DNA of 64,000 nucleotides. Source: Sclerurus mexicanus (taxonomy: Eukaryota; Chordata; Aves; Passeriformes; Furnariidae). This document shows positions 14,590 through 25,583 of this stretch, piece by piece (within the stretch, counting starts at the first letter, position 1; every line of letters begins with the position of its first letter). The stretch covers positions 641,038 through 705,037 of the forward strand of contig VWZF01007082.1 in the NCBI GenBank assembly GCA_013396755.1. Reading direction: 5' to 3'. Position numbers and translations under genes: made by a program. The notes beneath the pieces are model-generated. The model was not told the origin of the DNA. It worked only from the letters and a program-made list of their open reading frames with translations, and made no database searches.

Positions 14590-14810
14590 CTGCATTTTGC
14601 CGCAGGGCGCAAGGCTGGTGACCCGAAGCTGCGGGCAGGATGCTGCTGGAGGTGTCCTGGAAGGGGGGACCACATTCCACCCCAATCTCATCCCCTCCCG
14701 TCCCGCGACTCCCGCGGCAATGCCGCCCCCTCGCGCTGCCGCGCCGCCAGGGAAGGCGCTCGGCCTCCGAAAGGACATCGCCACGCTAATTGCTGAATAA
14801 TTACGGCCTT
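14590..14810. promoter_or_regulatory. CpG-rich patch inside the intron
   Basis: About 220 bp of strongly GC-rich DNA with many CpG dinucleotides (for example cccgcgactcccgcggcaat followed by a ccgcgccgcc block) sits in otherwise AT-rich intron. CpG density this high in old intronic DNA suggests an unmethylated element, such as an internal promoter or enhancer, or a recent GC-rich insertion. Short open frames exist on both strands, but none is recognised. No TATA box or clear splice donor defines a transcript. The call as regulatory is an inference from composition alone. Confidence 0.35.
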
Positions 14811-15339
14811 TCACCAAGGTCAAAAGGAACATTTGGAGGCAGTATAAATGGTATCATGTGGATTATACATCATATTTTAAAAAACTTTCTTTTTTCTGGT
14901 TTGTTGTTTTGGGTTTTTTTTTAACGTATAATCTGAAATTTGCTGCCTTAACAAGCACAGAGCTTACCTCTCACAGTGTAAATGCTGCAGTGAGGCACCT
15001 CTCCTGCGTATGGAAATAGTGACACTTTGACCCCACATGCCAAACAAAATTCAGTGAGCATGAGGCTTTTTGCCAAATTAAATCATTCTAGAAAATACTT
15101 TCTATTGAAATTAATTCTTTCCCAAATGAGACTGGCCAATAGTGTTACACTACCTATAATTATATTTATGTGATATTTGTAAGAACATCAAACTTTCAAA
15201 TGGATCCAGTTCAGAAACAATGGAAACAGCAGTGCAGAGCGGCTGTTGAGTGCAAGCAATAAATCTTATAAATTGCATAATTACAACTTCCATGACTCTA
15301 GGGACAGTCTGCACTAGGAAAAACAATGAATGATAAAGC

Positions 15340-15570
15340 GGGATGAGTTTTATAACCCCTAAAAGGAGAAAGCTCTAGTATAGTAGTCAGGACACAGGTG
15401 ATAGCACAGTCCCTCCCCCAGAGCAAGTGCAAATACTGGGGAGCCACCACCCACCTCCAGTGGGTCAGAGATCCCAGAGAGGTGGATTCAAATCCTTGAG
15501 GAGGAGAAACTAAATCCAGATATTGCACACTGAGATAGTGCTGGGCCACTTTTCTCCCACTTCTCATTTT
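15340..15570 (-). mobile_element. Possible tRNA-like SINE or old repeat relic
   Basis: On the minus strand the run caaggatttgaatccacctc followed by gggatctctgacccactgg resembles a repeat known from reptile and bird genomes (ggatttgaac..gggtctcc...). The plus-strand ggattcaaatcc resembles a pol III B box. No clear A box, tail or target duplication is seen, so this is a weak assignment. Confidence 0.25.
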
Positions 15571-18500
15571 AGGGTGCGGGGAAATCGAATTCACCTGACT
15601 CTGGAGGTTTGCAAGGGAAGAAGACTTAAGCTTTGCTTTTGGCTGAAGAATACATTTCATGCATTACTGAATCAAGAGCTTCTGCCAATCTACAACATCT
15701 TCTCTTCAAATACATCCTTGTTTTTAGTGCCTCCTTGCTGCTGCCGCTTAAATTCTTCCACCAAAGCTTTTTTTCCCCCTTTTCTCTCAATTTTCCAGTT
15801 CATTAGATAAAACAAAAAAATTATTTGCAGTATCCAAATCACAGCTGCCACCTCAGGACACGGGAGGAACAGCCTCTTTCTTTTTTTCTTCTTTATTGCA
15901 ACTGATTTGTTACCAGTCACAAGTGAGCTGAGCCAGTGCCATACCCCACCAGGCAGGAAAGTGCCTCTTGGCGGTCTTTGATAACTCAGGCACAAAGTAA
16001 GTGGCAAAGAACAAACTGGCATAAGGCTTCTCCTAGTACTTTGTTAAGCTCATTTTCGTCAGAGCTCATGGTGCAAGATTCCAATGAATGCTACAACAGT
16101 TTAAACTTAATCCTACTTTCTCCTAGCAAATTGCTCCCGTTTTCCAACCAATTTACTCTGCTGTTATAACTGTTTACAGTAGATCAGATTTGCCTGTGAC
16201 TGTTGGAGCAATAACTCTCAGCAAAGGGGGCAGCATGAACATATTTCAATCTAATAAAATATATGATGGCAGATTAAGTTCTCTTTTAAAGAATGTCTTA
16301 TCACAACCTACAGAAAGACTGTCGTTTCACAGAGGCAAGGGGATGGTTGCCAAAGCTGGGAAGAACTAAAGAGCTTGCTGTCACTCACACATAGTGTTCC
16401 AAAATAACAAAAATAACATGTGAAGAAAGCAATCACCTAGAGTAGGAATAGGGAACAAAAGCTAAATGAGTTTTTCCTGTACTAGTGACCTTTAACTGCT
16501 AGACAGTCATATAACTTTCCCTACCTAACCTCTTATTACACAGTTATTCTTGGACAGCAACTCTTCTATTACTATGCCTTTTACCTACTTTATAACTTCA
16601 AAAGCTCACAGTACTCAGTCTCAAACTATTCACTGAAGAATACACTATGTACTGAAGGAGAATTCTTCACTAAACATGTTAGGTAGGTTATTTCTAGAAA
16701 TCTCTTTGCCTTTTTAAAATTTACAGCTAATGTAATTCCCAGATGCATCTTAGGCATAAAAGTTTATCACCAGTTCTACTGTTCAGCAACAAAACACCAT
16801 GGTGAAGAAAAAGAGACAGAAAAAAGAATTCCAATGCCAAGTCATCTTGTGCTCCCTATTGCTCAATACAGGAAAAATACTCCTCTGTGGGATCATCATA
16901 CTCTGCCTTGAGAGCTTCGAACTTCATCACAGCTCAACATGGACCTTTTACCTAACAGGGAACTGAAAGAACAGATGGGAACCTGGAAAAAACTGCTGAA
17001 GGAAACGCACATTCATGATGTGTGATGACACAACTAAGCCAGGGTTACCCCACCACAAACCCACATTGAACAGGCATAACAGGCAGGGTAAGAAAGATAT
17101 TGGGTTTGCGATAAGGAAGCTATACAACAGCATATGTTCAGCTGAGAACTGCAGAGTGTTGTCTCTAGCCTGGTTATCATTAACAAGAGCAGACCACCTT
17201 ACAGCAAGGGAGAGCAGTATTTTAACTGAAGGTACTTCATCACATCATCTGCCTGTTCTGGGACAAGAAAAGGATCTGACATTACAGAGATGGGTCTCCT
17301 GCTTGAGAACTTCAAATACATTGCCACTGGGACCAGGGAGTTGGTTAATACCTGGTGGTACTACACAAATAGTAAAAAAAAAAACAAAATAGAGCCTAAA
17401 GAACTTTCTTAGGATAGTGAGAAGGTATATCCACAGGAGAAGAGAAAGAAGCATAAATGGCTTCCCATTTCGATTACATTTGTGGGCTGGAAAAAACTAC
17501 TTGTCAGCAAGTATGGGCAATTTTTAGAGCAACAATCTAACTACAAAGTCACAAATCACGCAAATGGAAAGAAAAATCTGTAATTCAGGTTTGTGATATG
17601 TGGAAACAAGGAACCAGTCTCCAGTATTTTCAGAAGAAGTAAAGTTAAGCATCAAATGTAGAAAGCTCACTTAGCTAGGGAAAAATAAAGGTAACAAAAG
17701 TAATTTACAGAAGAGAAAATTAAATAAACAGCAAAGTGTGCCCATGAAGGTTACTTCAGGAACCATATGAATTAGAAAACTATTAGAAATGAGAGAATAG
17801 CACCATAAGTTGAATGAAATTATTTTGCACATGCACAGATACAATTAAAAAAATACAGAAAATTCAAAATTTTCAAAGAGATGAGGAAAAATAAAAAAGA
17901 CAAAAGAGAAATAAAGGAAAACTACATGTCAACTGGACTTAGGAAGTTGACAGCTCACAATGAAAGTAAACATATAACAAAAGTAGGAAGAACAACTAAT
18001 GGCAATGAAAATGAAAACAAAACAAAAAAAAACCCAAACAACTTAAAACCCGGATTTTAGATGCCAAAACTTTGTTTTTCTGCTGCAGAGATACCTGGCA
18101 TTTACAGAGATGAAGAAGTACTGAAGTACATGCTTTGCAGAACATTTAATGCTAGAAAGAAGGTATAAATATAGAAATGACAAAGATGACTGACTCAGGG
18201 GGTTCAGAACTTTTAAAACAACGCCCAAAACCCAAGAGAATTTTAGAAGACAGGTTTTCTTACTTCTTTGCATTTCTTTGAAAGGCATAAGAGGATGCCC
18301 GGTATGCTACAGGGGAATGCTACAAAAACAGAACTAACTAATAAATGTATACCCTGATGGTTCTTGGCTGCAGTTGTTCAGCATTTTAGTGCTGTGACAA
18401 AGTATTCTAACATGGGAAAAGATCCGGCTGCCCTGGTCCTTTATCCTGCAAAACTGAACACATCTTCCATTTAGACCAGCGAATATTGGTCTTCAGGGTC

Positions 18501-21500
18501 AAGCAGGCAGCTTGTAAAATGCTCTGTGCTTTCCGAGTGTTCAGTGTTTTCCTACAGTCTCCATTTCCCTTACCCATCCACTCATACACTACATAAGTAA
18601 CCTCAGCAGGGGTCACCAAGAGAGGCAAAATATGAGCCACATAAGAATGAGCAAACACCTATGTACTTGTGCCTTTGAGGAATGAAACAAGTCAAAGAAG
18701 ACTTGTGTATGGCATCTTCTTTTAAGAATAAATAAATCAGGTAGAGAAAAATGTGGTGTTGGTGAACTGTGCAGTCCTGGAAAAGGTGTGAAACTGTGCT
18801 CCCCATGATTAGGAGCTCAGATAAACAGGACTTCGATGACTTACTGAATTGTAAGAAAACAATTTCATATAAGCTGGAGAAGAAAATAAACCATGCAGAG
18901 ACTGAAAAGAATTGGGAGCCAGTAAATTAAAAATTAAAGAAAAAAGCAGGAAGGAAGAGAACCAGGAATTACTGCAGAACCTAATGAATTGTAACAGCAA
19001 TAGAACATATTATCATTCTGCATTGTGCTTTATTCATCCAAGAAAATATCAAAATAGGAATAGTTTCTCTACTTATCATTATATTGATAAAACAAAGTTC
19101 CAAGTCTAACAGAAGTTATTGCATTTGATGATTCTGTTCATCTGCAAAACACAAGCAGTAAGATTTGTCTGAATTGATTCCAGCTGGAACTAAATATGAA
19201 AAAAGCCAAAGAGTTACTGGAAATTTACAACAATCTTTTCTGAACTCTGGCAAAAGCTTATTGTCCTGTCAGATAAAAGGCGAATTACTCTTTTTTTTTT
19301 TTTAATCTAAAGATGTCAAGCTCCAATTACTAGCCATTAGAAATAATCACTTCTGCTTTTGTCTATCACCATAATGATCTTTCCACTATCAGTTTTGGCC
19401 TCTGAGCAGATAGTTGTGAGCTGTCACCAAACAATCTCAGACTTCCGTTCTTTAAGCTGAACAGAGACAGCTCATTCCTGTAACTGGTTTTAACAAGCCC
19501 CCTTGGCAAAACCTATTCAGATACATGGGCTTTATTTTTTGATTTCCTGCGATCTATAACCCATAGTGCAGACAGGTTGCAGGCAAAATCTTTTTGACTA
19601 TTGGCCAATTCGCTCATGGAGCATCTTCAGGCTAAGATATTGACACACCACCCATGCTTTTTCAGGCTGGCAAAAGACTAAACCAAGTACTTGGCAGAAA
19701 CTGCCAAAAGCTCTGTTCAGCACTACAAAGCTGCTGGAATAGTTGTGCTCCTCTCTAGAATTTTTTTATAAGTTCTCCCAAGACTGTCATTGCTTACCAA
19801 ATAAACAGAAAAGACATGGAGGGGGAGAAAAAAAAAAAAAGAGCTAAGCTAATAAATACTCACATCTATGCCTTTTCATTGCAATCTAAGGTGCTAAAAA
19901 ATAGACAACACCATTTTGGATATTTCAGCCAGCATCTAAGACTTATCTAGAGCGTATCTCTCCAACTGGGATGCTGACAGTCCACCTGAGAACATGGCTG
20001 ACCACTTCATAAGCTAATTAACAATAATGTTACATTGGTACTCAGATTTTTTCCACAGGTATTGAATAGAAGGAAGAAACTTTACACTGGGGTTTTACTA
20101 TTTTTCTACTGACACAAGCAAATTTTTATTTTGATAACTTCATTAAAGAACATTTATACAGGTCAAGAGCTAGATCAAGAACATGTATATACCCACAAGA
20201 TTATACACTGGAAATATGAAAATACAAGAGCAATGTGTTTCATTCAGGTAATTTTTTACTGCAGTAACAAGAATAAATGCTACAAGTGATCCTGTTGGAA
20301 ATGCCACAAGGCAAATGCTCTGACTTGTAAAAACATATTTTTCTCCTAACTACAGTGACATGATATCCTAAAATAAAAAATTAATTGTGAAAGTCAAAGG
20401 GTTGTAAGTTCACTGAACTAAAATCACCAGCAATTAGCATTTAGCTTAAAAACTACAAAATAAAATAACTGACTCTTCTTTAATAGAAGAGGACTACCAA
20501 CTTCAAAAGTTATCATTTTGTGATAAAATTGAAGGATTTTCTAGTAAAAGAATTTCTCACCAAGTTCTGCTCTTTCCTATGTGAACAGCACTTTCATCAA
20601 AGTAAGAGGATCGGCATTCAAGCAGCTCAGATCAGAAAGGAATGCTGCACCTTCAACGCAGGAGAATGCTAAAGATGAAACTCTGACCTCTGCTGAAACT
20701 GGAGACAAAGCTCTTACTGATCTCCATGGACCAGAATTTCTGCCTCCATGTATTTTCAAGATTCTTTCTCCAACAAAACATTCATAAAAAACAAGACTAT
20801 GAAAGATCTACAGCTACTGCTGTTTTTTGCAGGATTTAATATTTTCCAAAGGTTCTTAAAGTCAAGCCTATAGGAGACATGGCTCAGGTCTTATTAGCTT
20901 TTCTCTGGCACAGAGCACAGATAATTTTTCTCTGTACAATGTTTTAGAACACAGGAACTGGGAAAAAAATAGTAGATAAAATGTTGCTACGACTTCTGAT
21001 CCAGATATAGAATTGTTTATCTGCACAAAAATACACATAATTTCAGCCTGTCATTTCCAGCTCACATTGTTAATTATATTTCAATGCACCTCACTAGATA
21101 AGAGGAATAGTCCAGCCAAAAGCATATAAAGGTTGTAGTCCAAATTATGCAAGGTGTCTTCCAGCTGATAATTCCAACAGGTAATGAACTGTTTAATGCT
21201 ATGCAGCTTGGCAAACACACCTGTTTATCTTTACCCAAGCCTTCAACATGCACATCAAACCAAAGATATCATCCGCAAATAGGATGACTGAATCTTCCTT
21301 TCAGTTAGCATCATACAAAGCTCTAATTATATTCTGCCTACTACAATACTTTTGTATAGAGAATAAATCAGGGTTCAAACGCAACAAAAAAAGTAGCCTT
21401 TTGAATATCCAGTTTGAAGTATTTCTTGCACAATCTTCGCCTGTCACTTGAAATCTGACAGGCAATCAGAAATAATACTAATCACGAGCACATGGGACAG

Positions 21501-22356
21501 AGATTCCCTGCAATGGGCGGTGACAAAATCCCTGAGCTTTCCTAGTATAGCCTACTGCTACTGTCTCCCACGCTTAAGCATTCAGTCTGCAGACTACTGG
21601 CCACACAAATGAATTGTAATAACAACAACAGTAGTTACGTCTACTCCTCATACAAGGAAACCCTGGCCCAAATTAACTGAAACATGAGCAAATCCTGTTC
21701 CTGCTTCACTAAGAAGAGAAATCAAACTGAAGGACAGAGTTCCAGCTCCTAACTCCAGGCATTAGCAATTCTTTGGCATTCTGGCTTTTATTCCAGTTTA
21801 TGTCTCCAAGGACAGAGGAGGAAAATTCTTGGATGAAAACTTTCAGTTCCTGAACATGAGATAGAAGGTACTTAACTCTGCTCTAAATAATAGGATTTCC
21901 ATTCCCTCAAAGTAATCAGTTAGGATTTAATAGAAGTACAGAAAAAGACTAAAAGCTTAAGAGAAGAAACCCAAAAACTGTAAGTACATTTTCTCTGGGG
22001 AATCACAGTCAGAACAAATAATCTCTCTTTCTTCCGTTTAAATTCTCTGCGTTTCTACTTTTGTATCTTGCTAAAAGGTGTCAATTGGAAGATGTTTTCT
22101 ATTGAAAAGTCTTCTTTTGAATAATATATATAGCAATAAAATAATTTCCAGGACAAAACTCAGCTGTTCTAGAGAGGACTGCAATTTCAGTGATTTTATT
22201 TAGGTTTTGTCACCAGGTATTATGCTTCCCTCATCTTTTGATAAATATTATCGATTACTCCACATTTGGTTATACTTCTGCATATCTGTGGGTATAACGC
22301 CTGCAGCATCCTTGGAACTTTGTAGTGACTGAAGTAATATGCTATACAGCATAGTC

Positions 22357-22394
22357 ACTTTTCACTTTAAGTATATAATTATTAAGTGAAAAGT
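22357..22394. repeat. Inverted repeat, 11-bp stem and 16-nt loop
   Basis: The arm acttttcactt at 22357-22367 is matched perfectly by aagtgaaaagt at 22384-22394. The loop is AT-rich. No wider palindrome or target duplication is apparent. Confidence 0.6.
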
Positions 22395-22963
22395 CAGTCA
22401 AGTCTGATAACTTCCCTGTTTTACAATATCTTAATCACAGAAACCTTTGTTTAGCTTCTATCTTTACTACTGTATTTGCAAATACCTCAAAGAAAGCTGT
22501 AAACCAATACAATAAGAAAAAATTACACAGAAATTACTCTGCATCTGACAATAAAGAGGAAAAAAAATTGGGAAAAAATCATGTATTTCATGAGGGAAAT
22601 CTTGTATTCCAGATGGAATGGCACCCCAAGGGTTTCTTTTGCTTAGATGTACATACTCTTAGATACTGTATCTGAACATTGCCAGACAATATTAAAGCAA
22701 AGACTAAAGGTAATGCTCAGAAAAATAAATACATGACTTTTTATTCAGTTGGTGAGCTGCATTTACCATCAATGTAAGGAAATAAAATTCTTTACAAATT
22801 GCAATCACAGAATTAGACTTGTACACCATCAAAACTTTTCAATGAAAACTTCTGGGTGGAAACGTACTAATGTGCTAAGATTTTGAATGAAACTACATAT
22901 ATCTGAAAAATCAGCAGCAGCAGCAGCATGGCTAGGCTTCACGAATGAAGATTTGCAAGGGCT

Positions 22964-25583
22964 CTACCCACACTTGCTGCAAGCACACTGGTGGCTAAAA
23001 AGGCCAATGTGAGATAGGCAAGTCCAATTGCAAAAGGCACAGCGGAAAGTCTCCATCAGCACTAGTGGCGAAGCATAGTTCTTCCTGCGTTGCCTTTTTT
23101 CCTCAAGATTGATTCTGCGTGTGTTCTCAAAGGATGTAGCAGAGTTATGGGTGGTGTGTCTCCATTTTTCCCAATTGGAGGCCAGAGTGGACCATTGATG
23201 GTGGTCAATATGGCCAAGGCTGAGGTGTTGTTTCAGGGAGTCCTTGTATCTCCTCTTTGGGGCTCCTCTCTTGCAGCAGCCAGTGGCGAGTTCACCNNNN
23301 NNNNNNNNNNNNNNNNNNNNNNNNNNNNNNNNNNNNNNNNNNNNNNNNNNNNNNNNNNNNNNNNNNNNNNNNNNNNNNNNNNNNNNNNNNNNNNNNNNNN
23401 NNNNNNNNNNNNNNNNNNNNNNNNNNNNNNNNNNNNNNNNNNNNNNNTCTGCCGTGGCCCTTTGGAGCATCATGCTGAAGAAGACTGTGAATAGAGTTGG
23501 TGCAAGAACGCAACCTTGTTTCACACCATCGGTTATTGGAAAGGGCTCAGGGAGAGCATCGCCATATCTGACCTAGCAGCGCTGATCCTCATGTAGCGGA
23601 ATGACCATTTTGAGGAACTTGGGGGGACATCGTAATCGTTCCAAGATCTGCCACAGGCCTTTTCTGCTCACAGCGTCAAAAGCTTTGGTGAGGTCAACAA
23701 AAGCTATACAGAGTCCTTTGTTCTGTTCCCTACACTTCTCTTGCAATTGTCTGAGAACTAATACCATGTCTGCGGTACTCCTGTTGGCTCTGAAACCGCA
23801 CTGGTTTTCAGGTAGAAGTTCTTCTGCAATAGCAGGTACTAATCTGTTCAAAAGTACTCTTACAAGGATTTTACCAGCAATGGAGAGCAAAGTGATACCT
23901 CGGTAATTTCAGCAGTCTGATTTTTCTCCTTTCTTCTTGTACAGGGTGATGATGACTGCATCACAGAAATCTGATGGTAGTTCACCTTGTTCCCAGCAAT
24001 GCACAATGACCTTATGAAACTTAGCATGGAGTGTATGGCCTCCATGCTTCCAAACTTCATGTGGGATTTCATCAACTCCAGCTGCCTTGCCAGTTTTTAC
24101 TTACTGTATGACCTTAAGAGTCTCTCCCATAGTAGGGGCTATATCGAATTCATTTTTCACTGGTTGTTGTGTAACGTGCTGAATTGCTAAGCCTTGGACT
24201 ACACAGTTGGCACTGAAGAGAGTCTGAAAATGTTCAGACCATCGATTCAGGATGGAGGTTTTACCTGTGAGAAGCATTTGGCCATCTGCACTGAGTAGGG
24301 GGCTTTGAATCTGGTGTGTGGGTCCATACACTGCTTTCAGAGCCTCACAGAATCCTCTGTGGTCACCCAAGTCTGCGCATAGTTGAGTCTTTTCTGCTAG
24401 GCTGATCCACCACTTGTTCTGGATGTCTCGAAGCTTCTGTTGGAGCTTAACTGCATTCAAGACGAAAGGCTGCTTTTCTTACATGGCAAGATGGCCGTGC
24501 AAGGTGTGCTTGGAGAACAGTTCTCTTCTTTGTCAGCAATTGCTGGATTTCTTCATTGTTTCCATCAAACCAGTCTTTGTTTTTCTTGGAGAAGAATCCT
24601 AAGTATTCTTCAAAGGACTGCAGGATGCTATTTTTAATATGCTGCCAAAGCACTTCAAGAGAAGGATCTAAGGGATGATCTGCAAGTCTAGTTTGAAGGT
24701 TTACTTGGAAGCTGTCTCTCACTGTAGCTGTTTGAAGATTGCTAACATTGAGCCTCCTCTTTGGAATGCCACCCCTCTTAGATTTAGGCTTAAAGTAGAG
24801 GTTAAGTTTGCAACGCACAAGGCAAAGGTCTGTTTGACATTCTGCACTAGGCATCACTCAGGTATGACAAACATCACAAACATTTCTCTGTTGCACTAAG
24901 ACATAGTCAACGAGGTGCCAGCGCTTGGAACGAGGATGCATCCAGGTTGTCTTCAGGCCATCTTTCTGCTGAAAGACAATGTTGGTGATGGTGAGCTGCT
25001 GCTCTGGACAAAACTCTAGCAGGAGGCGTCCGTTGTCGTTGCAGTTCCCAACACCATACTTGCCTAGTACTCCTTTCCAGGCTTCACAGTTCTTTCCTAC
25101 TCTGGCATTGAAGTCACCAAGGATTATGATCTTGTTATCTGCAGGAACTTTTCGGGTAAGGCAGAGCAGGTCGGTGTAGAATTTGTCTTTTTCAGCTGGA
25201 TCAGCTTGGAGAGTTGAGGCATATACACTGAAGACAACAATATGCTGCTTCTTGTGTAGTGGGAGGCGTGAGAAGATAATGGGATCAGAATGACCTGATG
25301 GCAAATTTTCAAGATTGGAGGCGATGGAGTTTCTAATCATGAAACCAACTCCTGAAAGGTGACTTTCAGTTTTCAGTTTCCCTGATCAATAGAGCATGTA
25401 GCCGGTGCCATGTTTTTTAACGCCGCCTACCTCATGGAGACGAACTTCACTGAGAGCAGCAACACTGATGTTGAGTCATGACAGTTTGCGGGCAATTAGA
25501 GCAGAATGACACTCAGGACGTCGACCATTCACAGAATCGAGCATGGTTCTGATGTTCCAAAATGCAATTGTCAGTTTTGACAT
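22964..25583 (-). pseudogene. Broken endonuclease-reverse transcriptase ORF of the LINE
   Basis: From ATG at 25583 the frame shows endonuclease motifs: a WNIRTML start, AALSEVR, GVGFMIRN, GDFNARVG and WHLVDYVL, which are APE-fold landmarks. A linker follows, then RT motifs: NYRGITLLS, CGFRANRST, FVDLTKAFDAV (motif A with its Asp) and KQGCVLAPTLF. The expected YADD-type motif C falls in the N gap. The C-terminus has a basic KRRYKDSLKQHL segment and a Cys/His cluster (CAFCNWTCLSHIGLFSHQCA) like a zinc finger. In-frame stops are at 25476-25478, 25386-25388, 24858-24860, 24101-24103, 23909-23911 and 23573-23575. A frameshift lies near 24450. It cannot be functional. It would have copied its own RNA by target-primed reverse transcription. 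Confidence 0.85.
23297..23447. other. Assembly gap, 151 Ns
   Basis: A run of Ns within the LINE reverse transcriptase. The coding sequence resumes after it at the C-terminal part of the protein. Relatives have a much longer stretch between the two flanking motifs (about 230 residues by my recollection), so the gap size is probably wrong or the copy carries a deletion. Confidence 0.98.

Noticed and set aside
15298..15660. 120-codon minus-strand open frame
   Set aside because: It overlaps a probable old repeat relic and matches no known protein.
17015..17392. 125-codon plus-strand open frame
   Set aside because: No recognised domain or splice context. Length is within chance for a window this size, and the composition is unremarkable.
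20577..20787. Minus-strand ENTW...ME-like peptide resembling the DISC1 KENTMKYME segment
   Set aside because: Only scattered residues match, there is no acceptor in the right phase, and the frame closes soon after.
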